Shown piece by piece: positions 51,608 through 59,760 of a DNA stretch of 61,050 nt (position 1 is the first letter of the stretch; the number at the start of each line of letters is the position of its first letter). The DNA is from Syntrophaceae bacterium UBA5764 (GTDB lineage: Bacteria > Desulfobacterota > Syntrophia > Syntrophales > Smithellaceae): assembly GCA_002418825.1 (NCBI GenBank), contig DIEW01000042.1:5527-66576 (forward strand). Reading direction: 5' to 3'. A model generated the notes under the pieces. The model made no database searches, was not told the origin of the DNA, and was given only the letters and a program-made list of their open reading frames with translations. The translations under genes and the position numbers were made by a program.

Positions 51608-52891
51608 TCACTCATACCTCAATGCTTCCGCAGGATCCAAACGCGACGCCCTCAACGAGGGGTAAATTGTGGAAAAAAAACAAATCAGCATCGTGCCCAC
51701 AACAATAATTACCACGTCAAGATAATTAACTTGCGAGGGAAGTTCGCTCAAATAATAAACATCACCAGGCAAGATCTGAAAATTAAAAACTTTTTCTACA
51801 AAAAGAGAAACTTTCTGCAAATTAAGAGCTACGGCAAGACCGGCAATGCAACCCAAAAACGTTCCGATTAAACCGGCTACCAATCCTTGATAAATGAATA
51901 TTTTCATAATACTAAAAGACGTTGCCCCCATAGACTTCAGAATCGCAATGTCTTTGTTTTTTTCCATGACAATCATAATCAGTGCGCTGATGATATTAAA
52001 TGCCGCGACCAAGACGATCAGGCTTAGAATAATAAACATGACACGACGTTCCAGTTTGAGTGCAGCAAAAAGATTTCGATTCGTCTGCATCCAGTTGTTC
52101 GCCCAAAAGGGAAAACCAAGCTTGCTTTGAATATTGTGTGCAATCACATCAGCCTTATAAATGTCATCAACGACAATATCTATCCCGGTGACGGTATCAC
52201 CCATCTGCAAAAAATCCTGAGCATTTTTCAGCGATAAAAAAACCAGTGTCGAATCATACTCGTAAAAACCAGACTCAAAAATACCGACGACGATAAATTT
52301 GCTCATGCGCGGCATCATCCCCATCGGCGTGGAAATACCTACAGGAGAAATAATGGTAATTGTATCCAAGAGGAAAATACCAAAATTACGGGCCATTTCC
52401 TTGCCAATCACAATACCGCCAAAGTGGGCGTTTTCTCGAGGTATCTTTTCTAAAATCCCGGGAGGAATTTTATCAAGATATTCGATTTCGCCTTCCCTCA
52501 TTTTCCCCAGTTTAATGACTTGAGAGGCGCTTTTTGTATCCAGCCCGCGAATAACCACGCCGCTCACACTGTTACCGCTGCGAATCATCGCCTGAGAATA
52601 GATAAAGGGGGTCGAAGCAACAACACCTTCCACGCCCGCAATAATTTTACGAACCTCCTGGTAGTTTCTCATTGAGCCATTTACATCAGCCATAACTTCA
52701 ATGTGTGATTTAATTCCCAAAATTTTCGTGCGTAAATCTTTTTCAAAGCCGTTCATCACCGCCAGAACGATGATCAATGCGGCCACACCCAAAAAAATAC
52801 CCAATATCGATATAAACGTAATTATAGACACAAATACCTGTTTACGTTTGGCCTTCAGATAGCGTTTACTTATGAAAAATTCGTAACCCAT
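51608..52891 (-). CDS. lolC: Lipoprotein-releasing ABC transporter permease (LolC/LolE)
   Basis: Inner-membrane permease with four helices: one near the N-terminus (IITFISILGIFLGVAALIIVLAV), three in the C-terminal FtsX-type region (FIILSLIVLVAAFNIISALIM, LVAGLIGTFLGCIAGLAV, IIVVGTMLICFFSTIYPSLRAS), and a large periplasmic MacB-like domain between them. YEFFISKRYLKAKRKQVFVS at the start and the MNGFEKDLRTKILGI part are typical LolC/E. Only one such gene is present, so it may form a homodimer, as in bacteria with a single LolF-like protein. Length 427 residues. Confidence 0.92.
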   Translation of the reverse strand: MGYEFFISKRYLKAKRKQVFVSIITFISILGIFLGVAALIIVLAVMNGFEKDLRTKILGIKSHIEVMADVNGSMRNYQEVRKIIAGVEGVVASTPFIYSQAMIRSGNSVSGVVIRGLDTKSASQVIKLGKMREGEIEYLDKIPPGILEKIPRENAHFGGIVIGKEMARNFGIFLLDTITIISPVGISTPMGMMPRMSKFIVVGIFESGFYEYDSTLVFLSLKNAQDFLQMGDTVTGIDIVVDDIYKADVIAHNIQSKLGFPFWANNWMQTNRNLFAALKLERRVMFIILSLIVLVAAFNIISALIMIVMEKNKDIAILKSMGATSFSIMKIFIYQGLVAGLIGTFLGCIAGLAVALNLQKVSLFVEKVFNFQILPGDVYYLSELPSQVNYLDVVIIVVGTMLICFFSTIYPSLRASRLDPAEALRYE

Positions 52892-52952
52892 TAATACTTA
52901 TCCTATTGTCGTTAAACGACTCGCTGTGCTTTTCTGCCGGATAAAAATCATT

Positions 52953-54434
52953 CTATTCCGCTTTTGTTCTCAGCAGGGGAAATAAAATAACGTCTCGAAT
53001 AGAAGCAGAATTGGTAAACAACATAACCAGGCGATCGATACCGATACCTTCCCCTGCGGTGGGGGGCATGGCGCATTCCAATGTCTTGATGTAATCTTCA
53101 TCCATTTCATGCGCTTCTTCGTCGCCTGTTTCTCTTTCTTTCAACTGTTGTTCAAATCTTTCCCTCTGGTCGGCGGGATCGTTGAGTTCCGAAAAGGCGT
53201 TGGCAATTTCTTTACCGTAAATATAAAGTTCAAAACGATCAGTGAAATTACCATCAGTGGATGAACGACGCGAAAGAGGGGATACCTCTACAGGATATTG
53301 AGTGACAAAGGTGGGTTGGATTAGTTTCCTTTCCACAAGTTCATCAAAAATAGCCATCAGGATTTTGCCAAAAGAATCCGAGTCTTTAACTTCACAACCA
53401 GCCTTATGCGCATGAGCAAGAGCTTCGGAATGGTTTTCCAGGGCCTCTTTTGTCATGCCTCCAAACTGCACCAAGGCGTCCTTGACGGATATGCGCCGCC
53501 ACGGCGGTGTCAGATCAATCTCTTCTCCCAGATAAGTAAATTTAAGCCCGCCGAAAATATCTGCGGCAATATTCGTAAAAAGCTCCTCGGTAAAAGACAT
53601 CAAATCCTCATATGTTGCGTAGGCCCAATAAAATTCCAGCATGGTAAATTCCGGATTATGAAAAGTGGAAATGCCCTCGTTACGAAAATTTTTATTTATT
53701 TCGTAAACTCTTTCCATTCCACCTGTAACCAGTCTCTTCAAATACAGTTCGGGGGCAATACGCAGATAAAAATCCATATCCAAGGCGTTGTGATGAGTTT
53801 TAAATGGGCGGGCCATCGCTCCCCCGGCACGCGGCTGCATCATCGGAGTTTCCACTTCCAGAAAATCGTTTCTATTCATAAAATCCCTGATATGTTGAAT
53901 AATACGGCTGCGGCGATAAAAGATTTCTTTCACTTTGGGATTAGTAATCAAATCCAAGTGTCGCTGGCGGTATCTGGTTTCAATATCTGTAAGGCCATGC
54001 CATTTCTCCGGTAACGGCCTGATTGCTTTGGCGGCTAAACGCAAATCAAAAACTTCAATGGTTAATTCGTTGGTTTTCGTACGGAATAATTTCCCTGAAA
54101 CGTAGATGATATCACCTATATCTAGCTTCCTAAATACAAAATAAGCCATGTCCTTCAAATTATTTCTGGCTATATAGCATTGAATTTGGCTTTTGCGGTC
54201 CTGAACTTTAATAAAAGCGGCCTTGCCAAAATCACGTACGGCCATCAAGCGACCGGCGACGGAAAAATTTCTGTTCAGTTCCGCCAAAGTTTCGCTTTTG
54301 GCCATACCGTATTTTTCCAATATTTCTGCTGTCGTATTTTGAGGTTTGATATCGTTAGGATACAAATCGATTCCGGCGGCCTTCAAGGCCGCAATTTTTT
54401 CTAAACGAACCTTTAAAAGTTCATTATCTTCCAT
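52953..54434 (-). CDS. lysS: Lysyl-tRNA synthetase, class II
   Basis: Cytosolic class II aminoacyl-tRNA synthetase charging tRNA-Lys. An N-terminal OB-fold anticodon domain (VAGRLMAVRDFGKAAFIKVQ) leads to the catalytic core with motif 1 around FLEVETPMMQPRAGGA, motif 2 FRNEGISTFHNPEFTMLEFY and motif 3 GEGIGIDRLVMLFT. ERFEQQLKERETGDEEAHEMD is the LysS insert. Length 493, close to E. coli LysS (505). It heads the long minus-strand run that continues into lolC with a 61-nt gap. Confidence 0.97.
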   Translation of the reverse strand: MEDNELLKVRLEKIAALKAAGIDLYPNDIKPQNTTAEILEKYGMAKSETLAELNRNFSVAGRLMAVRDFGKAAFIKVQDRKSQIQCYIARNNLKDMAYFVFRKLDIGDIIYVSGKLFRTKTNELTIEVFDLRLAAKAIRPLPEKWHGLTDIETRYRQRHLDLITNPKVKEIFYRRSRIIQHIRDFMNRNDFLEVETPMMQPRAGGAMARPFKTHHNALDMDFYLRIAPELYLKRLVTGGMERVYEINKNFRNEGISTFHNPEFTMLEFYWAYATYEDLMSFTEELFTNIAADIFGGLKFTYLGEEIDLTPPWRRISVKDALVQFGGMTKEALENHSEALAHAHKAGCEVKDSDSFGKILMAIFDELVERKLIQPTFVTQYPVEVSPLSRRSSTDGNFTDRFELYIYGKEIANAFSELNDPADQRERFEQQLKERETGDEEAHEMDEDYIKTLECAMPPTAGEGIGIDRLVMLFTNSASIRDVILFPLLRTKAE

Positions 54435-54464
54435 AATTTCCCCGCTTTTTTTAAAACGTTTTTG

Positions 54465-54491
54465 ATTATATTTTTTTCATCAAATAGTCAA
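54465..54491 (-). promoter_or_regulatory. Possible promoter of lysS and the outer-membrane gene run
   Basis: TTGACT and a perfect TATAAT on the minus strand, with a short 15-nt spacer, about 30 nt before the lysS ATG. The -10 match is exact but the spacing is below the preferred 16-18 nt. Confidence 0.4.
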
Positions 54492-54574
54492 GCCTTGATT
54501 ATATGAAGATTGACAAGAACAGCTTAAAAATCGCAAAATTAGTTTGCTACCCAAAGAAATGTTATGTATGATAG

Positions 54575-54602
54575 TATAATATTAATTTTGATGAGGAGGG
54601 GG
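54575..54602 (+). promoter_or_regulatory. -10 element and ribosome site of ssb
   Basis: A perfect TATAAT at 54575-54580 lies just ahead of a strong GAGGAGGGGG (54593-54602) that ends 2 nt before the ssb ATG. No good -35 hexamer is seen at the right distance, so transcript start and promoter strength are uncertain. Confidence 0.4.
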
Positions 54603-54604
54603 AA

Positions 54605-55012
54605 ATGGTAAATAAAGTAATATTGATTGGCCGCCTGGGCAAAGATCCCGAAGTAAGGTATACACCAGATGGCACTATGGTTACAAACTTCAACTTAGCC
54701 ACTGATGAACAATGGAGGGATAAAAATGGAGAAAAAGTTCAGAAAACAGAGTGGCACAGGATAGTGACCTTTGGTAAACTGGCGGAAATATGTGGAAATT
54801 ACTTGGTGAAGGGAAAGCTGGTATTCGTGGAAGGACGGATTCAAACGCGTTCATGGGAAGATAAGGACGGTATCAAGCGCTTTACCACGGAAATAATCGC
54901 GTCCAATATGCAAATGCTCGATTCCAAGGGTCAAGGCAAATCTACAGATGATTTACCTGCAGATAACTCAGCCGCAGGTACGGACATACCGACGGATGAT
55001 GTTCCTTTTTAA
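54605..55012 (+). CDS. ssb: Single-stranded DNA-binding protein
   Basis: OB-fold ssDNA-binding protein used in replication, repair and recombination. NKVILIGRLGKDPEVRYTPDG is the classic opening; WHRIVTFGKLAEICGNYLVKG and VEGRIQTRSWEDKDG follow within the OB domain (to about residue 105). A short acidic linker leads to the DDVPF tail that binds partner proteins. At 135 residues it is short because the linker is short. The ATG is set by a strong ribosome site. It stands alone on the plus strand and is divergent from lysS. Confidence 0.97.
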   Translation: MVNKVILIGRLGKDPEVRYTPDGTMVTNFNLATDEQWRDKNGEKVQKTEWHRIVTFGKLAEICGNYLVKGKLVFVEGRIQTRSWEDKDGIKRFTTEIIASNMQMLDSKGQGKSTDDLPADNSAAGTDIPTDDVPF

Positions 55013-55048
55013 AAAAAGGAACAGAAAGCTCATAAGCTTTCTGTTCCT
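55011..55048 (-). terminator. Rho-independent terminator after tatA
   Basis: AGGAACAGAAAGCT and AGCTTTCTGTTCCT form a perfect 14-bp stem around a CATA loop. On the minus strand the stem is followed by seven T. It ends the tatA transcript, and its T-run overlaps the ssb stop codon, so the two convergent transcripts share this site. Confidence 0.85.
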
Positions 55049-55108
55049 CTCCTTGAGTAATTTTTCTTAAAAAAATTATCCGCTTCATGACAAGAGGGAA
55101 AAAGAACA

Positions 55109-55125
55109 CCCCTAATTAATAGGGG
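55109..55125 (+). terminator. Possible second hairpin after ssb
   Basis: CCCCTA and TAGGGG with a 5-nt loop, followed by CTAATTTTAG on the plus strand. This is a weak terminator candidate between ssb and tatA. Confidence 0.35.
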
Positions 55126-55158
55126 CTAATTTTAGACTCACTCCCTTACAAGAAAAAT

Positions 55159-55344
55159 TTATTTTTTATCTTTTTCTTTGTTTACAGTTTCGTCGGTTAT
55201 CTCTTTTTCATTCATTGATTTTTTAAAATTTTTAATTCCCTTGCCAATTGCCGAACCTATTTCCGGCAGTTTTCCAACGCCGAAAATAATCAGAATAATT
55301 ACCAAGATTATCAGTAATTCAGGCATTCCTATCGGACCTAACAT
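55159..55344 (-). CDS. tatA: Twin-arginine translocase subunit TatA/TatE family
   Basis: A 61-residue inner-membrane subunit of the Tat system, which exports folded proteins. PIGMPELLIILVIILIIFGVGKLPEIG (given here in parts: PELLIILVIILIIFGVG then KLPEIG) is the single helix and conserved FGxGKLPE hinge, followed by an amphipathic KGIKNFKKSM and a charged tail. Small, as is usual. GAGG stands 7 nt before the ATG. No tatB or tatC gene is adjacent. It lies between the RodZ-like gene and ssb. Confidence 0.95.
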   Translation of the reverse strand: MLGPIGMPELLIILVIILIIFGVGKLPEIGSAIGKGIKNFKKSMNEKEITDETVNKEKDKK

Positions 55345-55373
55345 AACATTACCTCATAATTATTTGATTTATA

Positions 55374-56261
55374 TTACGGTAACCGTAAGCTGATTACCTC
55401 CCCGGGTTTCCCCAAATTTTCTATCTTTTCTCCCTTAAAATGAATCACTATACCACCCGCATTGCCAATATCCATGTTGAAAACAACCGCTTTATATTCA
55501 ACCTCTTGTCCCGGTTTCAACAAGATTTGAAAAGTTGGGTTCTGATCAAGTCTCATTCTTATCCATGTTTCTTCAATGGCTTTAATCACCAGGCGGCTAG
55601 TTTTTACTTCATTAACCGTTTGTGGAACATTGCCGGTGGAACCCCCCGTTGCTTTGGGGGAGATAATTTTGGCCGCTGGTACTGTTGTAGACTGCGCCTG
55701 CTCGTATGCCAGCTCGGCGGCGGCTTTTATTTGTTCTTCCTCCGCACCTGGAGAAGCAACTTTATCTACTTTCTGTTCCACGGTAATATCCTTTTTTTCG
55801 GAGGCAACATTAATGCTTGTTTCCATTGCCGCTCTATCAATACCCGCTTCTGAAGAGGGTCGATACTGCATAGGTACCAGTTTCATGACAACAAACATGA
55901 TAAGCAAAATCAAAACGATTCCCAAAAAAATGCCATAGCGACTAATAACCGCAGGTGAGAATTTGTGTCCTACATCTTCTTCATGCGGGACATCTTCCAA
56001 AATTTTCAGAGAATGGAGGTAGTTTTCATATCGGCCTAAAATTGATTTCTCTTCCATGCCTAAAGCGTGGGCGTAGATTCTAATAAAATTCTTGGCATAC
56101 GGAGGTTCCGGCAACAAGCTGAATTCATCATTTTCTATAGCCTGAAGGTAGTGCACACTAATACGTGTTCGTTCAAAAACATCCTTCAAAGAAAGGCCCA
56201 TCGCCTCCCTTTTTGCCTTTAAACCATTAAAATCATTATCAGAATTAATATCCACAACCAT
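55374..56261 (-). CDS. RodZ-like protein (HTH plus DUF4115)
   Basis: A bitopic membrane protein of 295 residues. Residues 10-75 hold a Cro/CI-type helix-turn-helix (LKAKREAMGLSLKDVFERT and YLQAIENDEFSLLPEPPY), which binds MreB in E. coli RodZ. Residues 108-130 form one helix (YGIFLGIVLILLIMFVVMKLV). After a linker with low-complexity Ala/Thr comes the C-terminal DUF4115 beta domain (ETWIRMRLDQNPTFQILLKPGQ to the end). It likely helps hold cell shape. It is 29 nt upstream of tatA. Confidence 0.88.
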   Translation of the reverse strand: MVVDINSDNDFNGLKAKREAMGLSLKDVFERTRISVHYLQAIENDEFSLLPEPPYAKNFIRIYAHALGMEEKSILGRYENYLHSLKILEDVPHEEDVGHKFSPAVISRYGIFLGIVLILLIMFVVMKLVPMQYRPSSEAGIDRAAMETSINVASEKKDITVEQKVDKVASPGAEEEQIKAAAELAYEQAQSTTVPAAKIISPKATGGSTGNVPQTVNEVKTSRLVIKAIEETWIRMRLDQNPTFQILLKPGQEVEYKAVVFNMDIGNAGGIVIHFKGEKIENLGKPGEVISLRLP

Positions 56262-56414
56262 ACAAAAAATCGCGCCTGTTTTTTATTTTTCATTACCACT
56301 TATTTTTCTGCCATGCAATCCTTATTAAGACAATCAAACAGATAAATTTTATTGCTTTATATTTACCGTATTTTTTACTAATTATGTTTTTCCAATATAA
56401 GAAGGTGTTTCCCA

Positions 56415-57197
56415 ATGTGCGAAGAAAAGAAATTTGCCGAACAATTGACAAAAAAAGCCGGCAATTTACTCATACACAAATTTAACCAAAAACATGTTAT
56501 CACCTATAAAGGTGAAATCAACATTGTTACTGAAGCGGATAAAATGTCCGAAGATTTAATTATCAATGAAATCGGCAAAAAATTCCCCGACCATGGAATA
56601 CTTTCGGAGGAATCACCGTTTATAGCCAGTTCTGCAAAGGTGCGCTGGATCATTGACCCGCTCGATGGGACAACCAATTACGCGCACGGTTTCCCCTTTT
56701 TTTGTGTTTCCATTGCGTTGGAAATCGATGGCATTATTTCTTTAGGCGTCATTTACGACCCTCTGCGCGATGAAATGTTTAGCGTCCTGCGCAATAATGG
56801 CGTTTATTTAAATGGCCATAAATTGAGAGTATCGTCGGTTTTTGAACTTCAACACAGTCTTCTGGCCACCGGATTCCCTTATGACATACGTAACAGTTCT
56901 GAAAACAACCTGGATTATTTTAACGCCATGGCTTTAAAGGCACAAGCAATAAGACGCGCCGGAGCGGCGGCTCTTGACCTTGCTTATCTCGCTGCCGGAC
57001 GATTGGATGGCTTCTGGGAATTAAAACTCATGCCGTGGGACACGGCGGCTGGTTTTCTAATGGTGGAAGAAGCGGGCGGCATGATTACTGAAATAACTGG
57101 CGGCAAATGGAGCGCGAATTCACCCGACATTTTGGCTTCAAACGGTCTGATCCATCAGCAAATGATTCAAGTGTTTAAATGCATCAAAAACAGTTAA
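56415..57197 (+). CDS. Inositol-monophosphatase family protein (SuhB-like)
   Basis: A Mg-dependent, Li-sensitive phosphatase fold of 260 residues. The metal site is ILSEESP (E65), then IDPLDGTTNYAHGFPFF with D81 and D84, and PWDTAAGFLMVEEAGG near the end. These match SuhB/IMPase, acting on inositol phosphates or related sugar phosphates; SuhB has additional roles in rRNA transcription in E. coli. AAGG lies about 9 nt upstream of the ATG. Its 3' end overlaps the convergent YjbQ gene by 14 nt. Confidence 0.93.
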   Translation: MCEEKKFAEQLTKKAGNLLIHKFNQKHVITYKGEINIVTEADKMSEDLIINEIGKKFPDHGILSEESPFIASSAKVRWIIDPLDGTTNYAHGFPFFCVSIALEIDGIISLGVIYDPLRDEMFSVLRNNGVYLNGHKLRVSSVFELQHSLLATGFPYDIRNSSENNLDYFNAMALKAQAIRRAGAAALDLAYLAAGRLDGFWELKLMPWDTAAGFLMVEEAGGMITEITGGKWSANSPDILASNGLIHQQMIQVFKCIKNS

Positions 57198-57561
57198 TGT
57201 TTCCATTTTCACATATAACCTTTATTAAAATTTTTCTGGTGCGGGGACCATCAAATTCACAGAAAAATATCGACTGCCACGTGCCTAAAACAAGGCGGCT
57301 GTTTTCAATCAAAACCACCTGTGATGAACCGACAAACGTTGATTTTACATGAGCGGCGGAGTTGCCCTCCATGTGTGCAATAATATCGCGGGGAACATCT
57401 GGATCGGCATTTTCATTGATGGTAATTGCCGCTGTGGTGTGCGGCGCAAAAATCACACATATACCGGTAACGACTTTTTCCTTGCTTACCGCTTTCTGCA
57501 CTATAGATGTAATATCAATCATTTCCGATTTATTATTGGTTTGAATGTCAATCTCTTTCAT
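57184..57561 (-). CDS. YjbQ family protein (UPF0047)
   Basis: A small, widely conserved beta-rich protein of 125 residues. CVIFAPHTTAAITINENADPDV and HMEGNSAAHVKSTFVG are the family's conserved His-rich blocks, and LVLGTWQSIFFCEFDGPRTRK is the C-terminal signature. Members form trimers and bind a metal; some have weak thiamine-phosphate synthase activity, but the physiological role is unsettled. It is encoded convergent to the phosphatase with overlapping 3' ends, and downstream of the lipoprotein gene by 30 nt. Confidence 0.92.
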   Translation of the reverse strand: MKEIDIQTNNKSEMIDITSIVQKAVSKEKVVTGICVIFAPHTTAAITINENADPDVPRDIIAHMEGNSAAHVKSTFVGSSQVVLIENSRLVLGTWQSIFFCEFDGPRTRKILIKVICENGNINCF

Positions 57562-57591
57562 TAATTTTTTTACCGAAAACTAATTTACTGA

Positions 57592-58215
57592 TTATTTAAC
57601 AGACTGATAGATATCGATAATAGCCTTAGAGGAAATTGTTTTCATGGCCTGACTCATGGCCTGACAATAACCGTACGGCGTCTGTTCTGTAAGTACTTCC
57701 TCATGGCAGTATTTTCTTTGATAAACCACGCGTCTATTTGTTTCTCTCTTCCTGGGGTCTTTGAGTGTTATTTCTATACAGATAGCGGCAATTTTACGAT
57801 CCTGTTCCACACGCAGGAAAAATTCCCCCACGCTCCCTTGAAGGACAAAACTGGCGTCTTCTGAATTAAAGCGGGAAAAAACTGCGCGAAAAAGTCCGCT
57901 CGTCTGCATATCGCGTAGCAGCATATCAGCAACCATATCCGCTGGATTTACCGCCCACCGATTATAATTAAAAAAATCGATGGAATGATTATCAGCGCGA
58001 AAAATCATATTTTGCGTATTGTATGCTGCCGCAATAGTAAAACGGTCGAGTCTGACCGTGAAATCAATCTGCGGAAATGATTTCAAAACGGGGGCCGGAT
58101 AATCCAAGAGATAATATTTTATTTCATATTCCGGTTTTCCCACGGAAACGCATCCATGAAAGAAAAAAAGCAGAAAAATAAAACAAATAAACGAGGTCGT
58201 GATTTTACCGGCCAT
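57592..58215 (-). CDS. ABC transport auxiliary lipoprotein (PqiC-like)
   Basis: A lipoprotein of the ABC_trans_aux (DUF330) family, usually found beside MCE transporters. The N-terminus MAGKITTSFICFIFLLFFFHGC carries a lipoprotein signal with lipobox FHGC and Cys at residue 22, predicting a lipid anchor. The mature part has IKYYLLDYPAP and VRLDRFTIAAAYNTQNMIFR, typical of the family. I use the ATG at 58215 with GGA 10 nt upstream; a GTG 15 nt earlier is possible. As the last gene of the Mla-like set it probably links MlaD-bound lipid to the outer membrane (inference). Confidence 0.85.
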   Translation of the reverse strand: MAGKITTSFICFIFLLFFFHGCVSVGKPEYEIKYYLLDYPAPVLKSFPQIDFTVRLDRFTIAAAYNTQNMIFRADNHSIDFFNYNRWAVNPADMVADMLLRDMQTSGLFRAVFSRFNSEDASFVLQGSVGEFFLRVEQDRKIAAICIEITLKDPRKRETNRRVVYQRKYCHEEVLTEQTPYGYCQAMSQAMKTISSKAIIDIYQSVK

Positions 58216-58245
58216 AACAAACTTTTCCACTTTCAGATATTTTTT

Positions 58246-58965
58246 TCATTCCATAATCTTCTTTGGTGGCGGTGGCCGCCGTAAAAATAATTCTGAAGGA
58301 TTTTCATTGATTCTCTCAGAAAACGACTGCAAATTTTCCATGGTCAAGCGGAAACTTTCCATGGCCCTGTCAATATTAGCCGTAGTTGATTCCAAATTTT
58401 TCATCACTCCAGTAGTTTGTCTGCCTCCGATAAAATTTTCGACCGCTAAAGTCGTTTCCTTTAATTGATCGGATAATCCTTTGAAATCAATTGCTTTGAT
58501 GCTCTCCATTATCTCATTTGTGTCTTCCAAAAAACGGCTTATTTCAGAGCGTCGTGACGGAATTACCGGGTGATCGGGCTCAAAATTGATTCCAAGCGCG
58601 CTGGATTTTTCACTATCTCTAATCTGATCTAATTCAATAAAAACAATCCCTGTTATGCCTGCCGTTCTCAACTGCGCTTCGACATGGCTTTGCAACTCGG
58701 TGGATAGGTCAACTTTCATCGCCACTTCAATTAAACGACCGTCTGGCGCAACTTTAATGCTTTGAACTTTACCCACATCCACGCCTCTATATTTGACGGC
58801 GGAATCAACCTGCAATCCCTGGACCGATTCATCAAAATAAGTCACATAGACAGATCCCTTCGTGAAAAAATCGGCCGCGCCAACCCATATAATAGTAATG
58901 GCCGCCATAACAGATCCGATAATGACGAAAAGTCCGATTAAAAATTTTGACGCTCTACTTGCCAT
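58246..58965 (-). CDS. mlaD: MlaD family MCE protein
   Basis: Periplasmic substrate-binding component of an MCE lipid transporter. One helix (SKFLIGLFVIIGSVMAAITIIWV, about 6-28) anchors it and the MCE domain follows with TYFDESVQGLQVDSAVKYRGVDVGKV. The C-terminal part is helical (ETTLAVENFIG to the end) and ends with a Pro-Lys stretch (RRPPPPKK). I chose the ATG at 58965 because AGGA lies 8 nt upstream; it overlaps the ATPase gene. Length 239 residues, longer than E. coli MlaD (183) owing to the helical tail. It would bind phospholipid for import or export. Confidence 0.9.
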   Translation of the reverse strand: MASRASKFLIGLFVIIGSVMAAITIIWVGAADFFTKGSVYVTYFDESVQGLQVDSAVKYRGVDVGKVQSIKVAPDGRLIEVAMKVDLSTELQSHVEAQLRTAGITGIVFIELDQIRDSEKSSALGINFEPDHPVIPSRRSEISRFLEDTNEIMESIKAIDFKGLSDQLKETTLAVENFIGGRQTTGVMKNLESTTANIDRAMESFRLTMENLQSFSERINENPSELFLRRPPPPKKIME

Positions 58966-59749
58966 ATGCGTTATCCTGGTAAACATTCTCAGGCAGCTGC
59001 CTGAGAAAAAAACTACGTACCCGAGGATCTGTGGCTTTTTCTTTTAATTCTTGCGGTTTACCTTCGGCGATAATGCCGCGAGCGGTTTTATCTAACATTA
59101 CTACTCTGTGGGCTATTTTGCAAATGGATTCTAATTCATGGGTAACAATCACCATTGTCGTACCAAGAGCTTCATTGGTTTTAATTATCAGGTCATCTAA
59201 CTCCACAGCGGTAACCGGATCCAGGCCGGCGGAAAGCTCATCAAAAAAAAGCACGATTGGATCAAGCGCCATCGCTCTGGCAATACTTGCCCTTTTTTTC
59301 ATACCACCAGACAATTCAGAAGGGTAATGATTTTCATATCCGGCCAAATTAACCATGCCCAACTTCATTTTAATAATCATATTTATCATCGCGGAATCAA
59401 GATTCGTGTACTCCTGCAGCGGTAAAGCTATATTTTCCCCCAGCATCATTGAGCTGAAAAGGGCACTGGACTGAAAAAGCACTCCTATATTCTGACGGTA
59501 GTTATTTAATTCGTCTTCTGAGGCAGCGACAATATTTACTCCCTGAAAGGTGACAGAACCTGCAGATGGCTTGTGGAGTCCGATCATCATTTTAAGCAGC
59601 GTCGATTTGCCGCAACCGCTTTCACCTACAACAACCAGTATTTCCCCCTTCTTCACATGGAAGCTTACGTTTTCAAAAACGACGTTGCTTCCAAAGCGGG
59701 CGGTTAAATTTTTCACCACGATAATCGGTTCATCGCTTTTGATTTCCAA
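58955..59749 (-). CDS. mlaF: MlaF ABC transporter ATP-binding protein
   Basis: ATPase of the Mla-type phospholipid transporter, 264 residues. GESGCGKSTLLKMMIGL (42-58) is Walker A; FQSSALFSSMMLGENIALPL is the Q-loop region, LSGGMKKRASIARAMALDP the MlaF-type signature and LFFDELSAGLDP the Walker B area. The start codon is TTG at 59749, with GGGAG 7 nt upstream. It follows mlaE by 11 nt and overlaps mlaD. The direction of lipid movement by this family is still debated. Confidence 0.93.
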   Translation of the reverse strand: MEIKSDEPIIVVKNLTARFGSNVVFENVSFHVKKGEILVVVGESGCGKSTLLKMMIGLHKPSAGSVTFQGVNIVAASEDELNNYRQNIGVLFQSSALFSSMMLGENIALPLQEYTNLDSAMINMIIKMKLGMVNLAGYENHYPSELSGGMKKRASIARAMALDPIVLFFDELSAGLDPVTAVELDDLIIKTNEALGTTMVIVTHELESICKIAHRVVMLDKTARGIIAEGKPQELKEKATDPRVRSFFLRQLPENVYQDNAYGK

Positions 59750-59760
59750 ATTATGGCTCC

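Noticed and set aside
53406..54014. 202-codon plus-strand frame
   Set aside because: Antisense to lysS, which is intact; no family features.
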